This document shows positions 1 through 12,474 of a stretch of 64,000 nucleotides of DNA, one piece after another (position 1 is the first letter of the stretch; each line of letters starts with the position of its first letter). Below the pieces are notes generated by a model, which had not been told where the DNA came from, did not search any database, and saw nothing but the letters and a program-made list of their open reading frames with translations. This stretch comes from Enoplolaimus lenunculus (lineage: Eukaryota > Nematoda > Enoplea > Enoplida > Thoracostomopsidae). Location of the stretch: contig JASANG010002064.1 of NCBI GenBank assembly GCA_030248215.1, forward strand, positions 1 through 64,000, written 5' to 3'. The position numbers and the translations under genes were made by a program.

Positions 1-417
1 GTGTGTGCAGTGTCAGGTTGCATATAATATTTAAAAATTGTGACAATATTTCTAAACCGTTTTGGTTTTGTGTACCAAAAGTCACAGTATTAAGCGACCA
101 GTTGCGGCTTGTAGTTTAGTCAACATAACCGATCTTAATGTTTCGGAAATATAGCGAAAGTTGCACTCGAAAATAACTCGTAAAACTTGTGCTGATTGCT
201 AACGTTTGCAGTATTCATTTGAAATCTGAAGCCGCAAAATTTTAGATACCCAGATGACATTTGAACATGTGAAAAGGTTAAAGTTTTAGTTTTTATACAA
301 GATTACGGCACTATTTATTGGCCTGGTTTTGTTAGACAATGCTATGCACAATGTGAAGTTGTTCGTTGTATCATTTCATCAGCGATGGGCCTATCGAAGC
401 CCAGAAAACCATGGTGT

Positions 418-600
418 GACTAGGATGACACTATACTTATCATGCGGCGGCGTCCGTCACCATGCGGTATGGCACGTAAGTAATTCACGTACAATACCGC
501 AAGGTGATTTACGACGGCGGGGCGGCGCCGCAAGCCACACGACAAACACACGAAGATAGACGGCACCGGACGTCATCAAAAGTATACAGGCGTAGCAAGG
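418..600. mobile_element. Degenerate CpG-rich PIF/Harbinger-like MITE
   Basis: The stretch begins with a worn version of the family start (CTAGGATGACACTATACTT). It contains CGGCGTCCGTCACC and ACGGCACCGGACGTCATC, the family's GC-rich building blocks, in otherwise AT-rich DNA. The right end (GTATACAGGCGTAGCAAGG) is only a poor match to the family terminus GTATAGCGCAACCC. Membership is inferred from the internal units. A 76-codon frame crossing it is a by-product of the GC-rich repeats. Confidence 0.45.
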
Positions 601-869
601 ATTAGGTACGGTTTGGCGATGTGTAATCCTTACTTAAAAATTATTCTGACCTCTTGCATCCAAAAGATTAATTTAAAAGCCTATAAAGAATTTGAACAGA
701 AGTTCGAATCTTTAAATTTATCTGTTTGAAATACAAGAATACAGCATGTGACTAGGATGCTCTAGTAAATTTTCTCACCACCCTAAAGCTAAACTTTAGT
801 CTAAACCTAAACCTAAACATATGTTTACAAACTTTATTCTCATCTAAGTTATATATACCATCACTGTTA

Positions 870-1075
870 ATTCCAATGAGTTGATTAATCAATTCATCTA
901 GCGAGTTGTTTATTTCTCGATTAATATCAGTAAACATTATATAACTCACCCTGAGTTGAGTGGACTCTGGATGAGTTGATTAATTAACTTAGAATGAATT
1001 GAATAAACTCAAAATTCTGAGTTACTGAGTGATTAAGCTCGCTCTGAGTTAAAATCAACTCAGAAATTTACAGTA
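870..1075. repeat. GAGTTGATTAAT-rich interspersed repeat block
   Basis: Variants of GAGTTGA and their complements (TCAACTC, TTAATCAACTC) recur about ten times within 200 bp in both orientations, making partial foldbacks. It probably represents a decayed foldback or MITE element. I found no clear terminal repeats or target duplication. Confidence 0.35.
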
Positions 1076-2319
1076 AAGATGTATAAATTTACCTGTAGCA
1101 TGGAAAGTGGACAAGAGCCAAATTATGTTAAATCTAAACGAATTATTTAACCAATCAGCTCAACAGTTATTTTACTTAAAAGACTTTTGAGCTTAAGTTT
1201 CTTTGGCGTATGTGTTACATTGCTACAATATATTCACACCGAGTTGTCGCCATGTTGTCGGAAATTTGTTCTGACGCTATTTCTACATGGTATAATCGTG
1301 GTCAATATTTTCTGATATTTCATTAATGAAATGTGAAAGCTAAATGAGAACAAAGACGAATAAAAAAAATTGTTAAACGATTAAACTCCAAGCGAGAACC
1401 AGAAGCAGTAAGCTTGTTTATTTGTCAGCGAAATTAAAAATAAACGCTGTGAGAAAACAGATCTGAAAGTTTCCTTGAGCCGTTTCGCTTTCATACTAAG
1501 TTTCTAAGAATTAACCGATTTTGTGCATTTCAATCTGTTCGTAAAAATCATTTTTGACCATGTTATTGAAATGAAACATTTATGTAAATGTTGCAGATTT
1601 TTAAAGAATGTGAAGAAAATTTGACAATCATGCGCGTTTAATGCCTTTAAAGAACTGGCAGTTTTGCGCAGTTAACGAATTTGAAGGAAATTTGTATAAT
1701 TTTGCGTAGTTCATTCAAACAGTTTGTGCAATTAATATTTTCCCCAATAACGAGTACTGAATATTAATGCAGCCGGCGTTAAGTGATATGCAGAATTACA
1801 TCCATTGACTTAAGATGTCCAACTTACCAGAAGCAGTTTTCCTAGAAATATTGCTTTTTTATATTGTTTACAAATAAAATCGATTTCAAAACAACTGATA
1901 ATTGTTTTAGAAAATTCCGGGACGATTCTAAACAAGAGTATGCAACTTACCTAAATTAACGTGGTACAGGATGCATTAGTGTGGTGTTCCGTTTTTGGCT
2001 TTTGACTTTAGTTTATGTTAAAATTCACTTTAATATAAGAATATATTTAAAGAAAAAAATTTTTACACTTGAAGAAAGTAAAAATCCGGAAATTCAGCCA
2101 ACCTCTTGTGCCAATTAAGTAGCTATGATAGAAAAATAATAAACAATTTAAGCTTTTTATTAATTTTTATTATACGTGGCAAATTTGAAATAATACCTGT
2201 GCTGGCGCAAAATGTAACATGTGAAACGAAACCATACCGCCGCAACTGGTGTTTGTTTAACCATTTCCTAATAAAAGTAACATTGGCACACGCAAGTGTG
2301 ATTAAACAACATAGTTGAC

Positions 2320-2405
2320 CCCCTTTAAATGAGGGTAGGGTAGGTTTACTGAAGCATACTTTATTGTTAATCTCTTGCTTACCCCCCTGATTGAGGGGGG
2401 TCGAA
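2320..2405. repeat. C-tract/G-tract hairpin
   Basis: ACCCCCCTGATTGAGGGGGGT at the right side forms a 7-bp perfect hairpin. A related GACCCCCTTTAAATGAGGG lies 60 bp to the left. The pair looks like the two ends of a very short foldback element. Confidence 0.35.
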
Positions 2406-2507
2406 CAGCAAATAATTGCAAAATACGTAGAGTAGAATTATCATTCATGTAATGTGTAGCACATGTTTGCAACAAGCCGTGAGAGCAAACTCGCCACAAA
2501 AGTTAAC

Positions 2508-2590
2508 CTTGTTTAGCTGAGTGGTGCTGGTAACCGCATCACAGCCGAGAGCGTGCCAAGATCCCATCTACGGTTGAAATTAGACTTAAA
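2508..2590 (+). repeat. tRNA-derived SINE fragment
   Basis: It contains TAGCTGAGTGG, a perfect match to the Pol III box A consensus TRGYNNARNNG, in the same context as the SINE copy near 54.65 kb. Box B is eroded and no cloverleaf can form, so this is a SINE relic and not a tRNA gene. Confidence 0.45.
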
Positions 2591-2926
2591 AGGAAATCTA
2601 TTAAAAACAAATCCAAAATATTCTTGTGAGCAGGATTAATTCAATTATTTAAAATATGTTGCTGTGGAAACTTCGACATATCGACTTCGTCGAAAAATTA
2701 AATACAATGAAACATCGTTCGATTCGTTTTTAACCATAAACCTAGGTCGTTTTCTATCATATTTTACGGTGCAGCAAACAGCATAGCCCGCTTTCGGCTG
2801 AAAGTAATAGAATCAAAATTGACGGATAACGGCATATTTTCCATTGGTTTACAGTTAATTGTACGTTTTGATCCTTGTGCTGCGAGGCCTTTTTTGTGGT
2901 ATATATATTTTTTTTATTTATTTATT

Positions 2927-5506
2927 TATAGACATATATAATGTATAATTTAGGTTGCATTGAATTATGCGATGTGAAGAGTGCTAAAAAGACATAAACC
3001 GTGTTGGGTGGAACGCGAGTGGTGTTTATACGTTACGTTTATCAATAATTAATTACATTCATCTTGAGCAATGAGGTGTGCATTTTGCATACTGTCTTAC
3101 TGGGGGCACAGGTTTCGTCAATAAGTTCAAGGCAGATTGTGTTGGTGTTTTTGTTTTCAATATATAATATTGAACAATTGGTTTTGCGTTTTACATGTCA
3201 GAATGATTTGATATTGAATGACAGACCGCACATATGTGATGGTTTAATAGTGATTATAAAATTTAAATTCTAAAACATTTCAAACCTGGTTTTGAATGGT
3301 TTTTTATGTGCGTTTTTGCGAGAAAACTGTAAAATAACCAAAACTTTGAAAAAACACATTTTTCAGTCTTTGATAGTTGCCCTAAAAACCGCCTGTCGTG
3401 TGGCAACTCATATTTAAAATTATAAGCTAACTAATTAACTATAAAAGCAAGCCAAAGCCAAGGCCATGTAGGACTCTAGCACACTTTTTCATTTTTAAAT
3501 TTAAGGTTTATGCATAAGTTAGCTTTTTCTTAAACCTAAGCCTCACCCTAAACTTGCCAAAGTTGAAGCGATACACGCATACTGGGATCAAACTGTTTTG
3601 AATAGCTTATTTTAATGTTAATCCTTTGGTATACTTGCATCGAATTTATTCAGTTGTGCTCTGAAAGTCCAGCATCCGCCGCTAAAATATTTAATAGATG
3701 TGATGCACATGATTTGTTCTTTGCGATCGCTCATGTAGGTTTATAGCTGAGGGGCCGATGCTTTTGACTACTTTTTGCTTATTTTTAGGATTAATCTTAG
3801 GCGTTAGGTTTACACTTAGTATATGCTTTAACAACTGTAACGGCCCTCATCCGTACATTGGCCCATCAGAAAGTTGAAAGTAGTATGACATCAAGATATT
3901 GATGTGTATTAATCAACGTTTCATTTGTCTCTGAACAAGGAAATAGAGAGATTATACAACTCCCTTGAAATATTTTTTCTTAGCAAGCACTACTTTTGAT
4001 TACTACTTCCTATAGTATTCCTATTAAAACCCTTATAACATTTCGTTAATTCCTATTTTATTCCGATTAAAGATATGCAACGAAAGCGTTTCCGCATCCG
4101 GATATCCTGTCTCCGATATATATCGAACTTTTTGTTTGTGCTTGTAAAAAATAGCTCCAAGTAAACGTACGGTTAAGTATTTTCCGGGCTCGTTATTCTC
4201 AACGGTGTATAGCACATATCGTCACTACTAACAATAGGTTTGTACACTTGCCAGAAAGTGAGACCAGTAGGAGCGGTAGGCTTAGTCTTACAAATATGTT
4301 TATACTACTGTTCGCCGCTGCTTCATACATTGGCCAGAATTAACATACGCCGTTTAAAATTGCTGATTGATATATAGTAGCAACCGGGCCGCAACTACGG
4401 CAGGTGTGACAAAGATCATTTTGGACACTTCTGCCGAAATAATTTTTTTGACAGCCTATGTTTGAAAAATTTTGCTCACCCCTCTATATATCTTCTTCGC
4501 CCTTAACAATCCTAGTAGCGTGCACCTTATCTGAGCCCAAATTTTAAGCTTGAAGCGAAAGTCAATTTTTCTAAAGTTCATGAATGTGTCTCGCTTAATA
4601 CCATAAACCCTTGACTTTGCCCAAAATACCTCACACGTTTTGTGGACGTTTTGTAGTGCATCTACGCTTAATAACTGTGAAACATTGTGTTGATAGCTTG
4701 CACTGAGATGCTCACAATCCGTGATGTGAACGTCGACCGCCGATCGATTAGCAAAACGCTGGACCGCCCACGCCGTTTTCAGTAATTGCAACCGTCGGGG
4801 CGGACCAGAATTTGCACAACGCTGTCATTATGAAGTAGCTTCATCGAGTTCGGACAGGGCTTGGATCGAGCCTGACGGCTTGTATCATGCCGCACAATGG
4901 GGTCACGTTTGGTTCCATGAAAAAAACCGTGCCGCACCGAAATCACGAAAATAGCAGATATTTAATGAACTTCTGGTACGACTGGAAAAACTGGATGGGC
5001 CTTACTCCCCATTTCTGCCTTCGGGCCGCCGGCCGCAGCATTGTGCCGATCCCATCGCGGAATAAATTTGTAATCTATCAAATTTAGTCAGCTTTTAAGT
5101 TTTTAATTAACTGAAGTACGCATTTAAAACAACAAAATGGTTAAGCTATTATTTAGCACGTTACTGTCGTACTTAGTACAATTTGAGAAACATAGCCATT
5201 AAGAATAACTGAAAAATTTTCAATTAAAACAGCCTTTAGTTAACTAATTTGAGTTGACAATTTCAGATAGATTGTATTGCATTGTATAGCGTTGCATCTC
5301 TATGAAATAAATAAAAACCTATTTAAAGTGTCACCCATTTCTATACCTAAATTTACCAAGTAACCAAAATTAATGGTTGCCTAGTCAGACTTTAATCATA
5401 TATCATTCAATTCATTGCTACGACGTACAGTATTTTTCATTATTGTGACACTTCATGCCGCATTGATCTGGGCCTGTATTCTCAAATGAGTGTAGCACCT
5501 ATCACC
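2927..5506 (+). repeat. Left copy of a 2.6-kb repeated unit (blocks X then Y)
   Basis: Block X (about 2927-3869) and block Y (about 3861-5506) both reappear in reverse complement at 7716-10706. Landmarks include GTTGGGTGGAACGCGAGTGG (X, complement near 9225), CGATCGCTCATGTAGG (X, complement near 7855), GACAGCCTATGTTTG (Y, complement near 10115) and TATTCTCAAATGAGTG (Y end, complement near 9385). Short reading frames inside (3064, 4033, 4456, 4887) show no protein family and also recur in the other copy. There is no transposase, so it is a non-autonomous repeat or a segmental duplication. Confidence 0.75.
3467..3866. mobile_element. TTAGGC-core MITE nested in block X
   Basis: Its ends resemble the family termini: GGCCATGTAGGACTC on the left and CCGTACATTGGCCC on the right. 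The core contains degenerate TTAGGC units in both orientations (TTAAACCTAAGCCTCACCC and TAGGATTAATCTTAGGCG). It is present in both copies of the large unit, so it inserted before that duplication. Confidence 0.45.
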
Positions 5507-5700
5507 AGTTGTAATAGATCGTGTGACTTTCGATCCATTGAACCCTGAGGCTTAACATTCAGCACATTTTTCGCATATGATTTGGTCTACTCCGGTACCG
5601 ATTTTGAGTTCAACAACTGCAATAGTTAGTGAGATTTAAAACCTAATACTAACTAATGATAGCTGCGATTCACGTTTGACAATATTAGCGTTGGGCTCAA
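5476..5700. mobile_element. MITE with TTCTCAAATG ends
   Basis: The left end is TATTCTCAAATGAGTGTAGC. Internal landmarks CATTTTTCGCATATGATTTG and CAACAACTGCAATAGTTAGT are shared with the copy at 55572-55800. The right end is eroded. Its left terminus is also the outer edge of block Y, so the large duplication broke at or inside this MITE. Confidence 0.5.
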
Positions 5701-6931
5701 AAAATCATTTCGCTACAAGTCTGGATTAAACAAGATGTAAAATCAAACTAAAAAAATTTAATGCCTACAGAACCCTTTTTTGGACACATTATTTTAACGC
5801 TGTATAGACGAGTATTACTCCAATTTTGTGAACTATGCAATACAATTTAGCTTGCAAATGAAAGTGGTGTGTGGTAGGTCCAAACACACGCTGCAGAAAT
5901 TTCTATTTCTTTCTGCAATAAAGACTGAAGCTATGTTTTCTTGTTTTTTGTTTGCCTTTGTTTTATAATTCCCACAAGCTTAAGCTAATCCTAAGTGTAA
6001 TTGCTAGTTTAAGCCTAATTCTAAACCTAATCCTGAACCTAAAGATTTACACCAAACTCACTAGCGGATCCAGAGCGGGGCGTACGCCTTTCCCGTCAGA
6101 AATTTATTGTGATAAAATGGAAACGTCCCTATGTTACACTTTTTTATTAAATACAATTTTCTTGTCAGAATTTTTTGTGATAAATGTGATAACGTCTTTA
6201 CCTGAAAATTTGTCCCTTTGGATTTTTTGGTGATAAAATGATACGGTCTCTGCCTTACACATTTGCGTTTCATAACATTGACCAGCCTGCGCTTGCTCAG
6301 AAATTGCAGGATCCGCTTCTGACCGAAATCTGTACATTTTGAAACCTGCGGCGAACCTGCGCAAGAGCTGTTTTGTGGGAATTGTCATGTTTATTAAAAA
6401 AACAACACATTTCATACCAACCACTCTCAGTCGAATCGCAGTTTAGGATTAAAAAACAATGCGCAGTCGGAACAAGTGAACCAGTCTCAATTTGAGTTAA
6501 ATTAAATATACAAAAAAACTTCTTTTGCCAACTTTCTCACGACTTGTAGTTCTGTCTAGCCAGGAAAATACTGTGCTTACAAAAAATGTTCTGTTGAAAC
6601 ACAACAATGTACCCCGCATTCAGTGCCGGAGCGGGTTGGCTGCCCCTCCTCAAAATTCCCGAATGGGTCCCCTTCCGATGATTCAAAATATTTTTAAAAC
6701 TTTATGTTTAAAATCTTGCTCAGTTGGGGCCTCTTTTTGGGGTCTACCCCCGGATATGGGGGCAGCTGCTCCGGCCCCTGCCCTGCCCGCAGTATTTTTC
6801 TATTGTGAAAAGTTGTAACGTTTCGTGTTTGGCGAATATTCAATGTTCTACTGCCTAGTGCTTATGACGGTGATAGACGTTGTGCTCCAAGTGCAAGTAC
6901 CATTTTGAACATTTCCAACTTGAACCGTACA
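5701..6931. other. Spacer with degenerate tandem repeat
   Basis: Between about 6095 and 6265 three diverged units of about 55 bp share the theme GTCAGAATTTTTTGTGATAAAATG followed by ACGTC and TTACAC. A GCGGATCCAGAGCGGGGCG motif at 6063 matches transposon ends seen at 28.5, 48.65 and 60.2 kb. I see no credible gene. The 97-codon frame at 6525 is AT-flanked, has no domain, and contains a transposon-end-like CCCCTCCTCAAAATTCCC. Confidence 0.4.
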
Positions 6932-7074
6932 GGGGTGCGCTATACTCGCAGGGCGGTGCCTCGCGCCATGTTAAAAATTAAATTTTTAAGAAACACGCGG
7001 TGCCACCCGATAAAATACACTTCTATCTGTGACGCGACGCGAGCGGCGATGCGGCATTGCAGATAGCGCAACCC
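6932..7074. mobile_element. CpG-rich MITE (PIF/Harbinger-like), short copy
   Basis: The ends are GGGGTGCGCTATACTCG and the complement-matching AGATAGCGCAACCC, giving a terminal inverted repeat of about 15 bp. The interior is GC-rich (GACGCGACGCGAGCGGCG) in AT-rich surroundings. A clear target duplication is not preserved on the left. Confidence 0.55.
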
Positions 7075-7276
7075 TTAACGAAGACTACTGTCAAGCACAA
7101 TACTAAAACGTAAAACGTTATTGGTTCGTTTACACTTTGGCCTTTATTGGATAATTAACGACCTTGCAAACTAAGTTATAGAATCCGCCTGTTTATAAGC
7201 AGGAACTGGAAAAAACGGGAAAGGATTGGTTCTGAATAGAATTTCCCGTACGGTACGGTTGATATATTTTGAGTTA

Positions 7277-7477
7277 GGGTGGTGCTATACTTGTCGTGCG
7301 GTGCTGTTTGACGGCGTCTGTCACCGTGTACCTCTTTGCGGTGTCGCACACAAATTACTCGTGCACCTCTTTGTGGTGTCCCACGCAAATTACTAAACGT
7401 ATGAAACCGTAAACGGTTACGTGCGGTGCAGGACGGTGACGGACGGCACCTGAAGTCATCAAAAGCATAGCGTCCCC
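7277..7477. mobile_element. CpG-rich MITE (PIF/Harbinger-like)
   Basis: It starts TTA|GGGTGGTGCTATACTTG. It contains GACGGCGTCTGTCACCGTG and GGTGACGGACGGCACC and ends with a worn GCATAGCGTCCCC. The internal CACCTCTTTG(C/T)GGTGTC(G/C)CAC motif is tandemly doubled near 7330 and 7365. Confidence 0.6.
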
Positions 7478-7715
7478 TATAAAGGTCAAATTTGAGACTC
7501 AAATTAGCGTTAAAACTTCAGGATAAACTGAAACTTTTGTTCGCCCAAATCGTTTTCAGCTGGCGTTTAAAACAAAGTCAACATCTTTAAACAATTGACT
7601 GACAGTAAATTAGATTATCGAGATAATTTTTTTATGTAAATTAAGCTTTCACGAACAGACAAAACGAATTGTGGGCTGTCAAAATGAGCGGACTTGTGAG
7701 AAATCGACAAACAAC

Positions 7716-10706
7716 CTGATGGGCCAATGTACGGATGAGGGCCGTTACAGTTGTTAAAGCATATACTAAGTGTAAACCTAACGCCTAAGATTAATCCTAA
7801 AAATAAGCAAAAAGTAGTCAAAAGCATCGGCCCCTCAGCTATAAACCTACATGAGCGATCGCAAAGAACAAATCATGTGCATCACATCTATTAAATATTT
7901 TAGCGGCGGATGCTGGACTTTCAGAGCACAACTGAATAAATTCGATGCAAGTATACCAAAGGATTAACATTAAAATAAGCTATTCAAAACAGTTTGATCC
8001 CAGTATGCGTGTATCGCTTCACTTTGGCAAGTTTAGGGCGTGAGGCTTAGGTTTAAACCACAACCCATCGCACACGTGCGTTCCACAAGCGCGGACAGCA
8101 GAAGTTGTGAAAAAGCTAACTTATACATAAACCTTAAATTTAAAAATGCAAAAAGTGTGCTAGAGTTCTACATGGCCTTGGCTTTGGCTTGCTTTTATAG
8201 TTAATTAGTTATCTTATAATTTTAGAATATGAGTTGCCGCGCGGCGCGGGCCGGGGGCGACACGCAGCACGGGGCGACGCCACACGACAGGCGGTTTTTA
8301 GCGCAACTATCAAAGACTGAAAAATGTGTTTTTTCAAAGTTTTCGGTTATTTTACAGTTTTCTCGCAAAAACGCAATAAAAAACCATTCAAAACATCAGG
8401 TTTGAAATGTTTTAGAATTTGGCGGGTCTCAGCGTGCTCGTCGGGTAGAATGTTTTAAAACCCCCACCCCCAAAACAAAGACCCAACCAACCCCCCCCCA
8501 CAAAACACCCCCCACCACCCCACCCGGCCAGCCAGCCCCCCCCGAACCCCAGAGCCCCCACAAACAAAAAAAACGAAAGAAAAAACCCGCGCGCCCCCAA
8601 CGACCCAACAACCCCCCAAAAAAACAAAAGCGAAAAAAACCAAACACCCCACCAAATCCAAACACGACAAACAACAAAAAACAACGAGCGCGAGCGCGCA
8701 CGCGCCAGCCACAGCAAACAGAAGCATCCCCCAGGCCAGGCGCAGGCCAAATAAACGCAAATAAGCAGAGACCATATAGCCAAAAAATCCGAAGGACAAA
8801 TTCAGGGAGCGTATCACATTTATCACAAAAATTTTACATAATCACTTATTAAACCATCACATATGTGCGGTCTTTCATTCAATATCAAATCATTCTGACA
8901 CTCCGCCCCGCCCGACCCCCAGATGGTTAAATCTTAGGTTCAGGATAGGTTAGATAGGTAAAAACTGCAATAGGACCAAGCTTGTTAAATATTATACTGT
9001 ATTGAAAACAAAGGAAACACCAACACTTAATCTGCCTTCAACTTATTGACGAAATGTTCCTGCGGTGTTTGAAGTCCCCCACCTTCATTTCCCAGTAATG
9101 TTGACAGTATACAAAATAGCACACCTCATACTGCGTCAAGAAGATGAATGTCAAAACATCTTTTAATCCAGACTTAGCGAAGTTAATTATTGCGCCAAAC
9201 GTTTCGAACGTATAAACACCACTCGCGTTCCACCCAACACGGTTTAAATGTCACCACAGCCGGTTGTTTAGCGACTCGGTACCGCTGTTCACATCCCATA
9301 ATTTTATGCGAACCTAAAATTATACCAGGGTTATATGATCAATGTCTATACGATCGCCACGACGGTGATAGGTGCTACACTCATTTGAGAATACAGGCCC
9401 CGAGTCAAATGCGGCCCGTGAGACCTCACAATAAATAAATAAAAAAATATCCTACGTCGTAGCACGATAAAATTCATGATATATGACCACAAATAAGGCC
9501 TATCTATTCACATTGTACTACAGCACGACGGTAACGTGCTAAATAATAGCTTAACCATTTTGTTGTTTTAAAAAGGATCAAAACGTACAATTAACTATAA
9601 ACCAAAAGTGGCTCAAAAATATGACAAATATTCCGCAATCCCGCATCTCCGCGGCGCCCAAAAGCCAATAGAAAGGCCCATGCATTTTCCCATCCGTTAT
9701 ACCGAAGTTCATTAAATATTTGCAATTATTTCTATTAAAACCCTGCATGCAGCTCATCCAGCCTGTCCAACTCGATGACTTGCTCTCAGCCAAGAAAGCG
9801 GCGCTATGCTGTCTTGTCTGCCCCGTAAAATCTGATGCAATACTGGAAAACGACGCTCAGCGTTTATGGTTAAAAACGAAAAAAAGAGCATCGAACGATG
9901 TTTCACAGTTATTTAAGCGTAGATGCACTACAAAACGTGTGAGGTATTTTGGGCAAAGTCAAGGGTTTGTGGTAAGCGAGACACATTCATGAGCTTTAGG
10001 AAAAGTGATTTTCGCTTCAAGCTTAAAATTTGGGCTCAGATAATGTGCACGCTACTAGGATTGTTAAGGGCGAAGAAGATATATAGAGGGGTGAGCAAAA
10101 TTTTTCAAACATAGGCTGTCAAAAAATTTCGGGCAGAAGTGTCCAAAATGATCTTTGTCACACCTGCCGTAGTTGCGGCCCGGTTGCTACTATATGTCAA
10201 TCAGCAATTTTAAACGGCGTATGTTAATTCTGGCCAATGTATGAAGCAGCGGCGAACAGTAGTATAAACATATTTGTAAGACTAAGCCTACCGATCCTAC
10301 TGGTCTCACTTTCTGGCAAGTGTACAAACCTATTGTTAGTAGTGACGATATGTGCTATACACCGTTGAGAATAACGAGCCCGGAAAATACTTAACCGTAC
10401 GTTTACTTGGAGCTATTTTTTCAAGCACAAACAAAAAGTTCGCTATATATCGGAGACAGGATATCCGGATGCGGAAACGCTTTTCGTTGCATATCTTTAA
10501 TCGGAATAAAATAGGAATTAACGAAATGTTATAAGGGTTTTAATAGGAATACTATAGGAAGTAGTAATCAAAAGTAGTGCTTGCTAAGAAAAAATATTTC
10601 AAGGGAGTTGTATAATCTCTCTATTTCCTTGTTCAGAGACAAATGAAACGTTGATTAATACACATCAATATCTTGATGTCATACTACTTTCAACTTTCTG
10701 ATGGGC
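7716..10706 (-). repeat. Right copy of the 2.6-kb unit, inverted and circularly permuted
   Basis: Read left to right, this copy is block X in reverse complement (7716-about 9325) followed directly by block Y in reverse complement (about 9340-10706). A simple inverted duplication of the left copy would give Y before X. Both outer edges carry CTGATGGGC (7716 and 10698), the sequence found at the internal X/Y junction of the left copy. The X part contains several GC- or A/C-rich insertions absent from the left copy (near 8060, 8235-8280, 8418-8805 and 8905). Its small reading frames are repeats of those in the left copy. Confidence 0.75.
8418..8805. repeat. A/C-only tract inserted in block X
   Basis: From about 8456 to 8736 the + strand is almost purely A, C and G, with only a couple of T's and long C and A runs. 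The left copy reads straight across this point. The overlapping Trp/Gly/Phe-rich frames of 90-123 codons on the - strand are a by-product of this composition and not proteins. It may be a genuine skewed simple-sequence expansion or a base-calling/consensus error. Confidence 0.7.
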
Positions 10707-12474
10707 GTATATTGTACGCCACCTGACAAACACATTAACGACCTTCTACGATTGGTTTACATCGTTATAAAAACTTTAGTTTGGCTTTAATCAACAACTT
10801 TTAGTTTAATTGAAACAGCGGTTTTAGTCAAACTGAAATTATTGTTTTATAATTTTAGAGAGTAGTGCAGTTGTTGATTAATTAAAGAAACTTGACACCT
10901 GCACATGCTGCTGTTTTAGTAATCGAAATTTTGTGAACATTATGGACCACGCATTAGACCAAAGATTGTAAAGATGCATGCGGGAATTACACTTGGTTTA
11001 TAAGCGATCCTAATTTTAAAACGCAGGGCCTCCGCTAGGGTATTCGATCTCTTTCCCACCTGCGGACGGACCGTATTGTACGGTATGAAAGGGGCACAGC
11101 AGCTAATCCAAAAAGAGGGGGTTCATAAGCTAGGTGCGCAATATATATTGAAGAATGAAAATTCGCCTGCGAAACGAACTAAAAATCAAATAGGCGTGAA
11201 TAACGCAATGGTACACCTGTATTGTGTCGAAGGCGCAAGATTTTTTTGAAACGGCATGGCGGATTGAGTTTCCCGAGGGGTCCCAGGTGCCCGGCTCCGA
11301 ATACGAGGTAGGGGGTGGTGGCCGAGGCGATGTTGAAACGGTTGATACACGGAAATAATTTGCCCGAATTAGTGGGTTGGCAAATACTATTCGGCAATTT
11401 TACTGTTCATATGTGTAATCAATTTGTAAATTAAGTAACCATAGCGACCAATAATTTAAACGCGCTGTAGCGTATATGTTAGCATAAATTGCATCTTTTT
11501 GTAAAAAGTTCAACCTTGAATTGGTCCTCAATTACGGCCAAAATTGAGCTTTGTTTAATAAACCCGAAACCGATATTCCAGTCTAGATACTGGGACGCCA
11601 CAAAAATGATGTAACAGAATGGTTGCCTTTGCCAGCGGTTTTCACAAGCATTCTGGGCAAACTTTCTTTTACGAAATTTATGTAATTGTTTTACAAATCA
11701 GCAAAGCTATGTTATATTTCATTCATATTGCATTGAACATTTTGTTAAATTTTAAATTTTAAGTATATACTTACTTAAAAATTTAAAGCAAATATTACTA
11801 AAAATCAGATAGTTTGTACGTAGTCTAAAAATGCAGTAAACCTTCACCAGTTTATGTTTTCGCCGACACCGGTCATGGCAGAATTCGTTCCTCTGTTCAA
11901 TTCTCGCTTCGACGCGACATCTTCTCAAGCAATTCCCTAAGTAGAAATTTCAGAATTTCAAAGCACTTTTTACAGCAATTTTACAACAATTATCAGAATT
12001 CCAAAACTTAATAACAGCAATAGTTTCAAGAATTTCGCACACTCTCAGACAGCTGCCCATGTGCCTGAAAACTGATTAAACCAAAGGTTGGAGAAGGATT
12101 ATCTAATATAATTCAACCGAGCAAAGATTATACATGCGTAGAATTAAACTGCGGCATTTGTTATATTGCTCACGGGAAGTAATTATATAAACCGGTATGT
12201 AGGGAAAAACTAAACTGGTTTTATTCTTCGGGGAGAAGAATTAAACTGCATGATTGGGGTACCAAAAATTTCTTTGGGAGAATAAATAGTACTTTAGAAC
12301 TCTGCCAGCCCAATCTCAGGTGGTGCTTTATGAATTTGAAGAATAGACCACGTATCCCAGCAGGGGCCGACGGCTATCTGGTTCACGTGCAAACTATCAC
12401 AACATCTCAGTTGATGGATAGTACATTAAATTTTCTGTCAATTTTAATTTTTATTGCAGATATGTCACGGTCCA
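10707..12474. other. Gene-free spacer
   Basis: No exon-like frame, domain or paired splice sites were recognised. A GC-richer piece around 11025-11345 encodes only a 72-codon frame with no family resemblance. I see nothing else to support. Confidence 0.4.

Larger units (their letters stand above)
1..2319. other. Gene-free AT-rich stretch
   Basis: No reading frame here has exon-like composition, a domain I recognise, or paired splice sites. It holds a degenerate CpG-rich MITE (418-600) and a block rich in GAGTTGA/TTAATCAACTC motifs (about 870-1075). The remainder is unassigned AT-rich sequence. Confidence 0.5.

Noticed and set aside
3064-5087. Several 60-111 codon frames in the large repeated unit, some recurring in the inverted copy
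   Set aside because: They recur only because the DNA is duplicated. Both copies are diverged without protein-level conservation, and no domain is recognisable.
8412-8826. Three overlapping - strand frames of 90-123 codons rich in Trp, Gly, Phe and Cys
   Set aside because: They are translations of the T-depleted A/C tract. All three frames are open because the tract lacks stop codons, and the other copy of the repeat has none of it.
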